Under the pieces are notes generated by a model. It was not told the DNA's origin and did no database searches. It was given only the letters and a program-made list of their open reading frames with translations. DNA of 64,000 nt from Actinophytocola xanthii (lineage in GTDB: Bacteria; Actinomycetota; Actinomycetes; Mycobacteriales; Pseudonocardiaceae). This document shows positions 1 through 8,332 of the stretch, piece after piece. The translations under genes and the position numbers were made by a program. The stretch lies in the NCBI RefSeq assembly GCF_001921205.1, contig NZ_MSIE01000008.1, forward strand, positions 62,001-126,000, in the 5' to 3' direction. The stretch's first letter is position 1, and every line of letters begins with the position of its first letter.

Positions 1-1325
1 ACGATGATCGGCGACCCGCCGGCCCTGGCGAACTGGCCGCGGATGACCTCCAGCTCGTCCGGCCGGAACAGCTCACCGAGCACGGTCTCGGTGACCTGGT
101 TGAGTCGGTAGGACACCGACATGCTGATCCGGCCGGAGACCATCTGCAGCGCCGCGTCCACCTGGGCGGGGAGCTCGCGCAGCCGGTCCTTGTCGGCTGC
201 GTCGATGGCCTGCCGGAACCAGGACTGGACGTCGCGCATCTGGCGGGCGACCTCGTGGTTGTTCTCCACCCGGGTGCGCTGGATCTCGCTGCGCATCCGC
301 ACCTGCCAGCCCTTGGTGGACGAGCGGCGCTCGGTGGTCAGCTCGTCCTTGCGCGCCCGCAGTGACTCGGCCTCCTCCTCGCCTGTCGACAGGGCGCGGC
401 GCTCGTTGTCCAGCTTGACCCCGAGCGTGCCGAGGGCGCTGGACAGCGCACGCAGGGTGTTGGCCTCACCCAGCATCACCGACCGGCCGACCAGCAGGTC
501 GGTCAGCGCGGTGCGCAGCTCCACGACGCCCGAGCGCTCCTCCAGCATGGCCGCGGCCTCCGCGCTCGGTGCCTTGCCGGCCATCTCGTACATGCGCGCG
601 GAGACCGGGTAGAACCGCGCGCCGGCGAAGCGGGGCGCGTACTCGGCGAGCAGCGCCTGGTCGGACTCCAGCACCTGACGCCAACCGCGGTAGGCATCCA
701 CTTTGGACAGAGCGAACACCACGGTCTCCACACGCTCGCCGATGTTGGCGAGAAAGTTGAGCTCTCCCAACGTGAACGGTGCCGAGGCGTCCACCACGAA
801 CAGGAGCGCGGTCGCCGAGGAGGCAGCCTCGGCGGCGAGCTCGCCGTGCACCGAGTCCAGCCCGCCCACCCCTGGGGTGTCCACAAGGGTCATCTTGTCC
901 AGCAGCTCGAGCGGACCGTCGACCTCGACGTACCGCGGCGGGAGCTCGCCGGCGGGCAGCTGGTGCGACGCGGAGACCCAGTGGTTCAGCTCGGCGAGCT
1001 CCACCGGCACCGGCGCGAGCTGGCCGGGGTAGCAGGCGCGGGCCTGCCAGCTCTCCGCGTGCCCGAACACCAGGTAGGTCGCCGTCGCCACGTCGGCGTC
1101 GACCGGGGACAGCGACGGCTGCCCGAGCAGCGCGTTGACCAGCGAGCTCTTGCCCCGGTTGGTCTCGCCGACGACCACCGCCGACGGCTTCCCCCTGCGC
1201 TTGGCCCGGATCTCCTCGACCCACCGCGCCGCGTCGGGGTCGCTCTCGCGCAGCAGCGTGAGCAGCTTCTCCCGGGCCTGGGCGACCTGCTTGGGCAGGG
1301 ACATGGGCTGAGCCGGGGCGCTCAT
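1..1325 (-). CDS. Dynamin-like GTPase (partial, 3' end off left edge)
   Basis: Large GTPase of the dynamin superfamily, probably a membrane-associated GTPase acting in membrane fission or repair. The frame is open from an ATG at 1325 to the window edge, giving about 440 residues without a stop. G1 P-loop GETNRGKS is near residue 54, G3 DTPG near 147 and G4 ALSKVD near 203 (SKxD instead of the usual N/TKxD). The sequence after about residue 280 is charged and helical, as expected for a dynamin stalk. The start overlaps the stop of the GrpE-like gene by 4 bp (ATGA), so translation is probably coupled. It is distinct in sequence from the other dynamin gene at 1839-3431. Dynamin-family assignment is firm; the exact biological role is unknown. 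Confidence 0.85.
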   Translation of the reverse strand, partial: MSAPAQPMSLPKQVAQAREKLLTLLRESDPDAARWVEEIRAKRRGKPSAVVVGETNRGKSSLVNALLGQPSLSPVDADVATATYLVFGHAESWQARACYPGQLAPVPVELAELNHWVSASHQLPAGELPPRYVEVDGPLELLDKMTLVDTPGVGGLDSVHGELAAEAASSATALLFVVDASAPFTLGELNFLANIGERVETVVFALSKVDAYRGWRQVLESDQALLAEYAPRFAGARFYPVSARMYEMAGKAPSAEAAAMLEERSGVVELRTALTDLLVGRSVMLGEANTLRALSSALGTLGVKLDNERRALSTGEEEAESLRARKDELTTERRSSTKGWQVRMRSEIQRTRVENNHEVARQMRDVQSWFRQAIDAADKDRLRELPAQVDAALQMVSGRISMSVSYRLNQVTETVLGELFRPDELEVIRGQFARAGGSPII

Positions 1326-1831
1326 CGCCCTGCCTTGCTGTAGACAGTGACGACGGGTGCGCGGAGCAGCTCGCCCCGGTCGGAGAAGCCGACCACCTCG
1401 GTCTCCGCGACGAGGCCGTCCAGCGAGTCGTCGGCGGTGGCGACGGTACCGCCCGCCTCGTGGTGGGCCGGGTCGAACCGGACGCCGTCCGGCCGCACCG
1501 CGGACACCCCGACCCCGGCCAGGCCCTCCTCGATCCGCTCGGCGACGCCGGCACTGCGGGCGCGGTCGAGCGCGTAGAGGCACAGCTGCACCAGCGAGCG
1601 GCGCTCGGCGAGTGCCGCCTCGAGCGCTCCGTCCACCGCGGGCCCTGCCTCCGGTGGCCCCTCGGCGGGCGCCTCTCCGGCGTCGGTCGGCCGGGGGCTC
1701 GGTGGGGTCGGAGGGCTCGGCGGGTCGCCGGCGCCACGGGCCGCGTCCGCGATCACCGAGGCCTTCACCTCGATCGTCGACTCCGACCCGTCCTCGGTCT
1801 CGTCCTTGCCGCGCCTGAACCAGGAAGCCAT
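1322..1831 (-). CDS. GrpE-like nucleotide exchange factor
   Basis: A 169-residue protein whose C-terminal half looks like GrpE, the nucleotide exchange factor of DnaK/Hsp70. Seen: a GrpE-type FDPAHHEAGG motif followed by a beta domain ending LLRAPVVTVY, which matches the family pattern of FDPxxHEA then a late RPAxVxV segment. The N-terminal 60 residues are acidic and Pro-rich rather than the long GrpE coiled coil, so it is a shortened or divergent member. It sits 7 bp after one dynamin-like GTPase gene and overlaps the next by 4 bp, so the three form one operon. This is not the housekeeping dnaK-grpE-dnaJ location. A dedicated Hsp70 partner could lie to the left, outside the window; that is inference. 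Confidence 0.75.
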   Translation of the reverse strand: MASWFRRGKDETEDGSESTIEVKASVIADAARGAGDPPSPPTPPSPRPTDAGEAPAEGPPEAGPAVDGALEAALAERRSLVQLCLYALDRARSAGVAERIEEGLAGVGVSAVRPDGVRFDPAHHEAGGTVATADDSLDGLVAETEVVGFSDRGELLRAPVVTVYSKAGR

Positions 1832-1838
1832 GTCCTAC

Positions 1839-3431
1839 TCACCCCGCCTGCTCGCGAAGTTGTTGCCAGATGAGGAAATATGCGCGGTGCACCACATGCG
1901 CGACGCGGCTCTGCGCCGGCGTCGCACCGAAGGAGGCGAAGGAGCGCCACCAGCCGGCCCGTTCCAGCGCGTAGGCCGAGAGCTCCTTGACCGGACGGCC
2001 CCTCATGCCGAGCTGCTCGCCGATGTCCGCGCTGCTGCCGACCCGCAGCACCTCCTCGGCGAGGTCCTCCGGCATCGCCACCGCGCCGGAGGTGACCAGC
2101 GTCAGCGCCTCGAGCAGGCGCAGCTGGTGCGCCTCCGGCTTGGCCAGCAGCACCTCGATCGCGTCGTGCACGCGTTGCCGTTCGCCGGGGTCGCCCGAGG
2201 CGTGGGCGAGCGCGGTGACCGACGCGAGCGCGGCGGCGGCCTTGATGCCGTCGGCCCTGGCGCGGAACACCGCGTCGAGCCGGCTGCGCACCCCGGCGAG
2301 CCCGGAGGCGTTGAGCAGCGTCCGCCGCAACGCGCCCGCGGTCAGCTCGGGGTCCGCACGCAGCGCGTCGACGGCGCAGCGGACGCCGTAGAGGTCGAGC
2401 TTCTCCAGCAGCCGCGCGCGGGTCCCGGGCGGCACCTCGCAGTCCCAGGTGGTGAAGATGTCCGCGGACAGCAGCATCGTCTCCCAGGTCGCGTCGTCCA
2501 GTTTGGACAACGAGCGCAGCGCGTCCGCGTCCGCGGAGGTGAACCCGCCGGACTCCGCCGACTCCGCCAGCAGGCCGATCACCGGGATCACGTCGGCGAC
2601 GCGCGGCCGCAGCGTCTGGGCCTGCTTCTCGGCCAGCAGGCTCGCGGCCTTCCACACGTCGCCGTCCGCGCCGGTGACCGACTCCGGCGCGATCGTGTCG
2701 GCCTTGTTCAACACGGCGATCGCGTTGACCGGTCCCGCCTCGCGGCTCGCGGTGGCGGCGGTGAACGCGGCGAGCGCCTGCTGGTCGTCGGCGCGCACGC
2801 CCTGGGTCACGACGTAGAGCACGGCCTCGGCACCGGCCACGGCGTTGCGGGAGGTCGGGTCCAGCTCGTCGCCGCCGTCGGCTCCGTTCCCGCCGGCCTC
2901 GTCGTCGTCCTCGTCGGGCTTGCGGTGCTTGGCCGCACCCAGCAGCTGCTCGGTGCGCCTGACCGAGGCCGCGTCCAGCGAGCCGAGGCCCGGGGTGTCG
3001 ATCACGGTGAGGTCGCGGAGCACGGCGTTGGTGAGGTACGCCTCGAGGTGGGAGACCTGGTCGAAGTCGACGTCGAGGTCGCCGGGGATCATCCCGGTCG
3101 CGTCGAACGGCAGTACCTGCTTGCGCCCGTCGAGGAAGACCAGCTCGACCCGGTCGACCGTCCCGTACTGGAACCGGGTGACCAGGCGTGTGCACTCGCC
3201 CACGTCGGTTGGCGCGACCCGGCGGCCGATCAGGGCGTTGACCAGAGTGGACTTGCCCGACTTGATCCGGCCGGCGACGGCCACCTGCAACGGGGCGGAC
3301 AGCCGCCGGAGCACCTCGCGGAACCCCGCCGCGGTGCGCGCGGACACCTGCGGTTGGAGGCGCGTGCACAGGTTGGCCACCGCGGCCGACAACGGCCCGG
3401 CGAGGTGCGGCTGATCGGTGGCCGTGGTCAC
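1839..3431 (-). CDS. Dynamin-like GTPase (IniA/IniC-type)
   Basis: Dynamin-family GTPase of about 530 residues. Seen: G1 AGRIKSGKST near residue 54, G3 DTPGLGSLD near 145, G4 NKAD near 245, an acidic linker (EDDDEAGGNGADGGDE) inside the GTPase domain, then a mostly helical stalk. IniA of mycobacteria is a dynamin-like membrane fission GTPase, and such proteins are often encoded in pairs, as here. I prefer the GTG at 3431 because AGGGGAG lies 5 nt ahead of it; an in-frame TTG at 3449 and GTG at 3446 are alternatives. It is the first gene of a three-gene operon (this gene, GrpE-like, second dynamin) and is divergent from the histidine kinase gene. Confidence 0.85.
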   Translation of the reverse strand: MTTATDQPHLAGPLSAAVANLCTRLQPQVSARTAAGFREVLRRLSAPLQVAVAGRIKSGKSTLVNALIGRRVAPTDVGECTRLVTRFQYGTVDRVELVFLDGRKQVLPFDATGMIPGDLDVDFDQVSHLEAYLTNAVLRDLTVIDTPGLGSLDAASVRRTEQLLGAAKHRKPDEDDDEAGGNGADGGDELDPTSRNAVAGAEAVLYVVTQGVRADDQQALAAFTAATASREAGPVNAIAVLNKADTIAPESVTGADGDVWKAASLLAEKQAQTLRPRVADVIPVIGLLAESAESGGFTSADADALRSLSKLDDATWETMLLSADIFTTWDCEVPPGTRARLLEKLDLYGVRCAVDALRADPELTAGALRRTLLNASGLAGVRSRLDAVFRARADGIKAAAALASVTALAHASGDPGERQRVHDAIEVLLAKPEAHQLRLLEALTLVTSGAVAMPEDLAEEVLRVGSSADIGEQLGMRGRPVKELSAYALERAGWWRSFASFGATPAQSRVAHVVHRAYFLIWQQLREQAG

Positions 3432-3511
3432 GTTCACTCCCCTCACCAAGGCGCTGCCCTGATCGTCCCACGCTCAGCCCAGCGGCGTACCCGGGATGCG
3501 ACCTCGGCCGG

Positions 3512-4723
3512 ATGCCGGGTGCGCGGAGCATGCCTACGCTCGGAGGCGTGCGGCGGTTGAGCCTGTGGATGAAGGGGCACCCGGTGTTCGGCGACAGCCT
3601 GATCGCCGCCCACCTCCTGGCCATCGACCTGTTCCTCTACGTCGTCCAGGTGGTGACACCGGAGGATCCGACCACCCCGCCGCCCTGGTACGTCGCGGTG
3701 CCGCTCACCCTCGGCGTGGTCGTGCCGGTCGGGTTCCGCCGCAAGTATCCGGTCGCGGCGGCGTACGCCACCCTGCTGTTCGGCGTGCCGCACTCGATCC
3801 TCGAGCTGGGCATCGCGAGCCTGTTCACGACCTGCATCTCGGTCTACACCCTCGTCGCCTACGTCAGTCGTCGCCAGGGGCTGCTGTACGTGCTGGCGAA
3901 CGCCGTGGTCACCGGCGTCCAGGCGTGGCTGCAGTACTCCGCCCAGATGGTGATCCTGCTGATCGTCGTGGCGTTGATGTTCGCCCTGTGCTGGGTGCTC
4001 GGCGAGTTCGTCGGGGCCCGGCGGGCCTACCACGCGGCCGTCGAACAGCGGCTCGCGCTGCTCGAGGTCGAGCGGGACCACCAGGCCAGGATGGCCGTCG
4101 CCGCCGAGCGCGCCAGGATCGCCAGGGAGCTGCACGACGTCGTGGCGCATGCGGTGAGCGTGATCGTCGTGCAGGCCGACGGGGCCGCCTATGCCGTGCG
4201 CACCCAGCCCGAGCTGGCCGAACGCGCCGTGCGGACGATCTCGGCGACCGGCCGTGAGGCGCTTACCGAGCTGCGCAGGCTGCTCGGGGTGCTCCGCAGC
4301 GAGGACGCGCGGGACGACCTGACCCCTCAGCCGGGCGCGGAGTCGCTGGCCGAGCTGGCGGAGCGGGTGCGAGCGGTGGGGCTGCCGGTCCACCTGGAGA
4401 TCACCGGTGCCGTCGACGACCTGCCCGCCGGGGTGGGCCTGGGCGTCTACCGGATCGTGCAGGAGGCGCTGACCAACACGCTCAAGCACGCGGGTCCTGG
4501 CACGCGTGCGGTCGTCCGGGTGGAGCGGAGCGGCGACCGGGTGGAGCTCGAGATCTGTGACGACGGGCACCAGGCGGTTCGGCCGCTGGTCGGGGTGTCC
4601 GGCGGGAACGGCCTGATCGGTATGCGGGAGCGGGCCCTGGTGTTCGGCGGTTCGCTGGACGCGGGACCGCGTCCAGAGGGCGGCTGGCGGGTGCTGGCGA
4701 GCCTGCCGCTGACCGCCGAGTGA
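3512..4723 (+). CDS. Sensor histidine kinase (HisKA_3 type)
   Basis: Membrane-bound histidine kinase of the NarL/DesK class. N-terminal residues about 25-165 hold several hydrophobic helices without a large extracellular loop, suggesting sensing inside or near the membrane. The phospho-acceptor segment RIARELHDVVAHAVSV is near residue 207; the N box is EALTNTLKHAG and the G box GGNGLIGMRER, then GGWRVLASLPL closes the ATPase domain. It is followed 16 bp later by a LuxR-type response regulator, then an ABC exporter, so the system probably controls that exporter. The start is uncertain: ATG 3512, ATG 3530 or GTG 3548 would all keep the domains. Confidence 0.9.
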   Translation: MPGARSMPTLGGVRRLSLWMKGHPVFGDSLIAAHLLAIDLFLYVVQVVTPEDPTTPPPWYVAVPLTLGVVVPVGFRRKYPVAAAYATLLFGVPHSILELGIASLFTTCISVYTLVAYVSRRQGLLYVLANAVVTGVQAWLQYSAQMVILLIVVALMFALCWVLGEFVGARRAYHAAVEQRLALLEVERDHQARMAVAAERARIARELHDVVAHAVSVIVVQADGAAYAVRTQPELAERAVRTISATGREALTELRRLLGVLRSEDARDDLTPQPGAESLAELAERVRAVGLPVHLEITGAVDDLPAGVGLGVYRIVQEALTNTLKHAGPGTRAVVRVERSGDRVELEICDDGHQAVRPLVGVSGGNGLIGMRERALVFGGSLDAGPRPEGGWRVLASLPLTAE

Positions 4724-4748
4724 GTACCGAGGCACTACGTTGACGTAT

Positions 4749-5405
4749 GTGATCAGGGTGGTTCTCGTCGACGACCAGGAGTTGATGCGGGTCGGGTTCC
4801 GGATGGTGCTCGGCGCGCAGGAGGACATGGAGGTCGTCGGGGAGGCGGGCAACGGCCGGGACGCAGTCGAGCTCGCCGCCTCGCTGAGCCCGGACGTGGT
4901 GCTGATGGACGTGCGGATGCCGGTGCTCGACGGGGTCGAGGCCACCAGGCAGATCACCGAACAGGGCCTGGCCAAGGTGCTCGTGATGACCACCTTCGAC
5001 CTCGACGAGTACGCGCTGTCCGCGCTGCGCAACGGGGCGAGCGGGTTCCTGCTCAAGGACACTCCGCCCGCACACCTGGTCTCGGCGCTGCGCTCGGTGG
5101 CCCTCGGCGACGCGGTCGTCTCGCCGAGCGTGACCCGCCGGCTGCTGGACCGGTTCCTCGGTGCGGCCGGCGGCCAGCTGCGCGACGCCGCCGTGCTGGA
5201 CGCGCTGACCGAGCGGGAGCGCGAGGTACTGCTGCTGATCGCCCAGGGCCTGTCGAACACCGAGATCGCCCGCAAGCTGTTCCTCTCCGAGGCGACGGTG
5301 AAGACCCACGTCGGCCGGGTCCTGGCCAAGTTGGACCTGCGCGACCGGGTCCAGGCCGTGGTCCTCGCCTACGAGACCGGCCTGGTGCGCCCGGGCGAGC
5401 ACTGA
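4749..5405 (+). CDS. LuxR/NarL-family response regulator
   Basis: Response regulator paired with the kinase just upstream. The receiver domain starts IRVVLVDDQELMR (acidic pair DD), with phospho-acceptor Asp in VVLMDVRMP near residue 54, a conserved Thr in VMTTFD and Lys in LLKD. The C-terminal HTH is LTEREREVLLLIAQGLSNTEIARKLFLSEATVKTHVGRVL. I chose GTG 4749, which puts the receiver strand at the very N-terminus; a TTG at 4740 is also in frame. Probable target is the downstream ABC genes, whose upstream region carries a perfect 15-nt inverted repeat at 5521-5535. Confidence 0.9.
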   Translation: MIRVVLVDDQELMRVGFRMVLGAQEDMEVVGEAGNGRDAVELAASLSPDVVLMDVRMPVLDGVEATRQITEQGLAKVLVMTTFDLDEYALSALRNGASGFLLKDTPPAHLVSALRSVALGDAVVSPSVTRRLLDRFLGAAGGQLRDAAVLDALTEREREVLLLIAQGLSNTEIARKLFLSEATVKTHVGRVLAKLDLRDRVQAVVLAYETGLVRPGEH

Positions 5406-5520
5406 CCTGAGGGCGGGCTCAGGGAGGGTGGGCGAGACTTCCTCGCGTCCCCTACCCGAGGACAGCCACGAATCAGGGTCGAGTCAGGGCGATTACGGAT
5501 CCCGCCCACCTGAGGACTGA

Positions 5521-5535
5521 TGGAGGCTACCTCCA
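5521..5535. promoter_or_regulatory. Inverted repeat, candidate operator of ABC operon
   Basis: TGGAGGCTACCTCCA is a perfect 6-bp inverted repeat with a 3-nt centre, 115 bp ahead of the ABC ATPase start and downstream of the response regulator gene. Such a dyad fits a dimeric regulator. Binding by the neighbouring response regulator is a guess. The rest of 5406-5649 holds a short dyad at 5406-5423 (CCTGAG/CTCAGG) and no convincing gene. Confidence 0.35.
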
Positions 5536-5649
5536 GATGTTGACCCGAAGTGGCGACCAAAGGTGGAGGACGTGGACGTCGGCTCGACGCCACCATTGCT
5601 CCAACGTGAAAGTGCTCCACGGGGAAGCAAGACAAAACAGGGAGAGACC

Positions 5650-6618
5650 ATGATTGAGGCAGTCGGCCTCAGCAAGCGCTACGGCAAGACGGTGGCCGTC
5701 GACGATCTGTCCTTCACCGTCCAGGCCGGCCGGGTCACCGGGTTCCTCGGTCCGAACGGCGCGGGCAAGTCCACCACCATGCGGATGATCCTCGGGCTCG
5801 ACGCGCCCAGCGCGGGCAGCGTCCGGATCGACGGCAAGCGCTACCGGGAGCTGCACCAGCCGTTGCGGACGGTCGGCGCGCTGCTCGACGCGAAGTGGGT
5901 ACACCCGAACCGCTCGGCCCGCGCCCACTTACGGTGGCTCGCCAAGTCGAACCGACTGCCCTCAAAGCGGGTCGACGAGGTGCTGGAGACCGTCGGCCTC
6001 ACCGGGGTCGCCAACCGCCGGGCGGGCGGGTTCTCGCTCGGCATGTCCCAGCGGCTCGGCATCGCCGCGGCCCTGCTGGGCGACCCGCAGGTGCTCCTGT
6101 TCGACGAGCCGGTCAACGGTCTGGACCCGGAGGGCATCCTCTGGATCCGCCGGTTCATGCACCGGCTGGCCGACGAGGGCCGCACGGTGTTCGTCTCGAG
6201 CCACCTGCTCTCCGAAATGGCGCTGACCGCCCAGGAGCTCGTGGTGATCGGCCGAGGCAAGCTGATCGCGCAGTGCAGCACCGAGGAGTTCGTGGCCCAG
6301 GCCACCGAGAACACGGTCACCGTGCGCAGCCCGCAGCTCGCGCTGATGCGCTCGGCGCTGGACGAGCAGGGCGCGGGCGTCCGGGAGGACAAGGACGGTC
6401 TGGTCGTCTCCGGGATGGAGATGGCCGAGATCGGCGAGCTGGCCGCGGCCAAGGGTGTCGTCCTGCACGAGCTGAGCCAGCAGCGCGGCTCGCTCGAGGA
6501 GGCGTTCATCCAGCTCACCGGCGACTCCGTCGAGTACCACGCGATGGGCGTGGACGCCGACCCGATCGCCGAGGCGCAGACCACCGGGTCCACCGACCTC
6601 CAGCCCGCCGGGAAGTGA
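5650..6618 (+). CDS. ABC transporter ATP-binding protein
   Basis: ATPase subunit of an ABC-2 type exporter, 322 residues. Seen: Walker A GPNGAGKS near residue 36, signature FSLGMSQRLGIA (LGMSQ replaces LSGGQ, common in the CcmA/DrrA-like class), Walker B VLLFDEPVNGLDPEG, and H-loop SSHLLSE. A C-terminal extension of about 100 residues follows the ATPase domain. The ATG at 5650 has GGGAGAG about 5 nt upstream; longer readings from 5563 would add non-homologous residues. The permease gene begins 4 bp after its stop. The likely function is drug, lipid or peptide export, or self-protection; the substrate is unknown. Confidence 0.92.
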   Translation: MIEAVGLSKRYGKTVAVDDLSFTVQAGRVTGFLGPNGAGKSTTMRMILGLDAPSAGSVRIDGKRYRELHQPLRTVGALLDAKWVHPNRSARAHLRWLAKSNRLPSKRVDEVLETVGLTGVANRRAGGFSLGMSQRLGIAAALLGDPQVLLFDEPVNGLDPEGILWIRRFMHRLADEGRTVFVSSHLLSEMALTAQELVVIGRGKLIAQCSTEEFVAQATENTVTVRSPQLALMRSALDEQGAGVREDKDGLVVSGMEMAEIGELAAAKGVVLHELSQQRGSLEEAFIQLTGDSVEYHAMGVDADPIAEAQTTGSTDLQPAGK

Positions 6619-6622
6619 CGAC

Positions 6623-7384
6623 ATGACTCTGCTCGCCGTTGAACGAATCAAGCTGTTCACCACTCGCTCGCCGATCTGGTGCACGCTGGCCGCGCTCGCG
6701 GTCACCATCGGGTTCGCCGCGCTGGTCGCCGGCGTCGACAACGAGAACCCCGCGACGATCGCCTCCAGCCAGTTCGGCTACGGCTTCGGCCTCGTAGTGA
6801 TCATGGTGATGGCCACGCTGGCGATCACGACCGAGTACCGCTTCGGCACGATCCGGGCGACCTTCCAGGCCGTGCCGAACAGGATCTCCGCACTGCTGGC
6901 CAAGACGACGGTCGTGGCCGGGTTCGCCGCCCTGGTCGGTCTGGTCACCGCGTTCGGCTCGGTCGCCATCACGAAGGCCATCAAGTCCAACGCCGATCTC
7001 GCGATCAACACCGCCTTCGAGTGGCGGGCCACCGCCGGCACCGGACTGGTCTACGCGGCGGCCGCGATCATCGCGGTGGCGGTCGGCATCCTGATCCGGC
7101 ACTCGGCCGGCGCGGTGTCGCTCGTGCTGATCTACAGCCAGCTCGTGGAGAGCCTGATCGCCCTGATCCCGAAGGTCGGCGACGACATCCAGAAGTGGAT
7201 GCCGTTCTACGTTGCCAACCGCTTCCTGACCGGGGACCCGGACGTCACCAGCCGGGCGGTCGCCGAGGGGCCGCCGGCGTCGGTGACCCCGCTGAGCCCG
7301 TGGGGGGCGGCTGCCTACTTCGTCGGGTTCGCGCTGGTGCTGCTCGCCATCGCGCTGTTCACCGCGAACAAGCGGGACGCCTAG
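6623..7384 (+). CDS. ABC-2 type transporter permease
   Basis: Membrane subunit for the ATPase upstream, 253 residues with about six hydrophobic segments (near residues 20-38, 52-70, 95-115, 140-160, 165-180 and 228-246). The sequence begins MTLLAVERIKLFTTRSPIW, the amphipathic entry typical of ABC-2 permeases in Actinobacteria. Its start is 4 bp after the ATPase stop. Two hairpins follow (7397-7440 and 7455-7488), ending the operon. Confidence 0.9.
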   Translation: MTLLAVERIKLFTTRSPIWCTLAALAVTIGFAALVAGVDNENPATIASSQFGYGFGLVVIMVMATLAITTEYRFGTIRATFQAVPNRISALLAKTTVVAGFAALVGLVTAFGSVAITKAIKSNADLAINTAFEWRATAGTGLVYAAAAIIAVAVGILIRHSAGAVSLVLIYSQLVESLIALIPKVGDDIQKWMPFYVANRFLTGDPDVTSRAVAEGPPASVTPLSPWGAAAYFVGFALVLLAIALFTANKRDA

Positions 7385-7396
7385 GAGGACCGACGT

Positions 7397-7440
7397 CGTG
7401 GTCCCGCGGCCCGCAGGGGGTGGCGGTCCGGGGGACCACG
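7397..7440 (+). terminator. Hairpin after the ABC operon (first)
   Basis: CGTGGTCCC at 7397-7405 pairs with GGGACCACG at 7432-7440, a 9-bp stem around a GC-rich loop. It begins 13 bp after the permease stop. No T-tract follows, as is usual for GC-rich actinobacterial hairpins. Confidence 0.5.
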
Positions 7441-7454
7441 GCAGTCAGGGGGAG

Positions 7455-7488
7455 GAGCCCGGACCACCGTCCCAGGTGGTCCGGGCTC
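7455..7488 (+). terminator. Strong hairpin terminator of the ABC operon
   Basis: GAGCCCGGACCACC at 7455-7468 and GGTGGTCCGGGCTC at 7475-7488 form a perfect 14-bp stem with a 6-nt loop. This is the second hairpin after the permease gene and isolates it from the CRP-type site and the next gene. Confidence 0.8.
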
Positions 7489-7566
7489 TACGTTGTGTGG
7501 GACCGTCGGTTCGATGCGCCGCGGTGTTTTACACCAGACGTTTCGATTAAGACCACGTTAAGCATA

Positions 7567-7582
7567 TGTGATTCAGATCACA
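7567..7582. promoter_or_regulatory. CRP/GlxR-type binding site
   Basis: TGTGATTCAGATCACA is a perfect TGTGA-N6-TCACA dyad, the consensus of CRP-family regulators including GlxR and Cmr/Crp of Actinobacteria. It lies 108 bp before the probable GTG start of the next gene, in the least GC-rich stretch of this intergenic region (about 7525-7615). A candidate -10 (CATATG, 7563-7568) overlaps its left edge, which would suit repression; other promoter positions are possible. Confidence 0.7.
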
Positions 7583-7690
7583 TTCTGCGGACAAGCGCCG
7601 CCCAAAGCGGTCATATCGAAGGACAGCACTCCCCCGCACACGCACGCCCAACTTCAGATGTGGTTCCGGGCGTCCCATGGAGGTGGACTT

Positions 7691-8332
7691 GTGACGGTGG
7701 TTGACACCGGCCCGTTTTCCGAAGCCGCGGCAGCGGCGGAGCAACGACGCTCGTCCAACCCGCCGTCCATTCCCCCGTCCGTGCCCCCGGCCAGGTCGGC
7801 GATCGACGAGTCGCCGGCCCTGCGGGTCGAGCCGCTGATCGGTCTCGAATGGTCCCAGGCCATCGAGATGTGGGGTGCGGAGGACGCCACGGTGCCCTCC
7901 GAAACCCGGCGTGCCTGGGTACACCGTGCTCCGGAGCCGCAGGTGATGGCGCTGTACCGGACCATCCGGCGCTCCGGCACCGACGTTCCCGCACCCTGGT
8001 GGCTGCGCGCGCTGGCGGCCGGGAACCTGAGCTCCCGCGCCGAGGGGTTCGCCGTCGAGGACCGGGTCGCCAAGCTGCTGTCGGCGCGGCCGGGCTGGGT
8101 GTTCGTGCCCTGGGCCACCGAGGGCTCATCGGGGTACTGGGAGTACGTCCCCTCGGAGCGCAAGCTGCTCGAGCCCGGCATGCCGACGACGCTGATCCTC
8201 ACCGACCGCCATCCGGGATGGATCGACATCCTGCGGGTGCACGTCGGCGAGACGCCCGACCCCGTGGCCGTCGGCGGTCTCCCCGACCTCCGCGCGAACC
8301 TCGCCCGGTTCGAGTCGATGGGGCCCGCCTAG
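7691..8332 (+). CDS. Hypothetical protein behind CRP-type site
   Basis: A 213-residue soluble protein that I do not recognise. The first 40 residues are low complexity (Ala, Ser, Pro); from about residue 45 a folded domain runs to the end, with LEWSQAIEMWGAED, a Trp/Arg-rich centre (PAPWWLRALAAGNLSSRAEGFAVEDRVAKLL) and LILTDRHPGWIDILRVHVGE. No signal peptide or membrane segment. GTG 7691 is chosen because GGAGGTGG lies at 7679-7686; an ATG at 7568 would start inside the CRP-type site and give an atypical N-terminus. It stands alone between a terminator and trmB. The upstream site suggests carbon or cAMP control. Confidence 0.75.
   Translation: MTVVDTGPFSEAAAAAEQRRSSNPPSIPPSVPPARSAIDESPALRVEPLIGLEWSQAIEMWGAEDATVPSETRRAWVHRAPEPQVMALYRTIRRSGTDVPAPWWLRALAAGNLSSRAEGFAVEDRVAKLLSARPGWVFVPWATEGSSGYWEYVPSERKLLEPGMPTTLILTDRHPGWIDILRVHVGETPDPVAVGGLPDLRANLARFESMGPA

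Noticed and set aside
3431-3449. TTG start at 3449 for the first dynamin
   Set aside because: A GTG at 3431 has a well-placed AGGGGAG ahead and needs no rare start codon.
1765-5329. Long open frames opposite the dynamin, kinase and regulator genes
   Set aside because: High GC content produces long antisense frames rich in Arg, Pro, Ala and Ser. They lack family motifs and overlap genes with clear domains.
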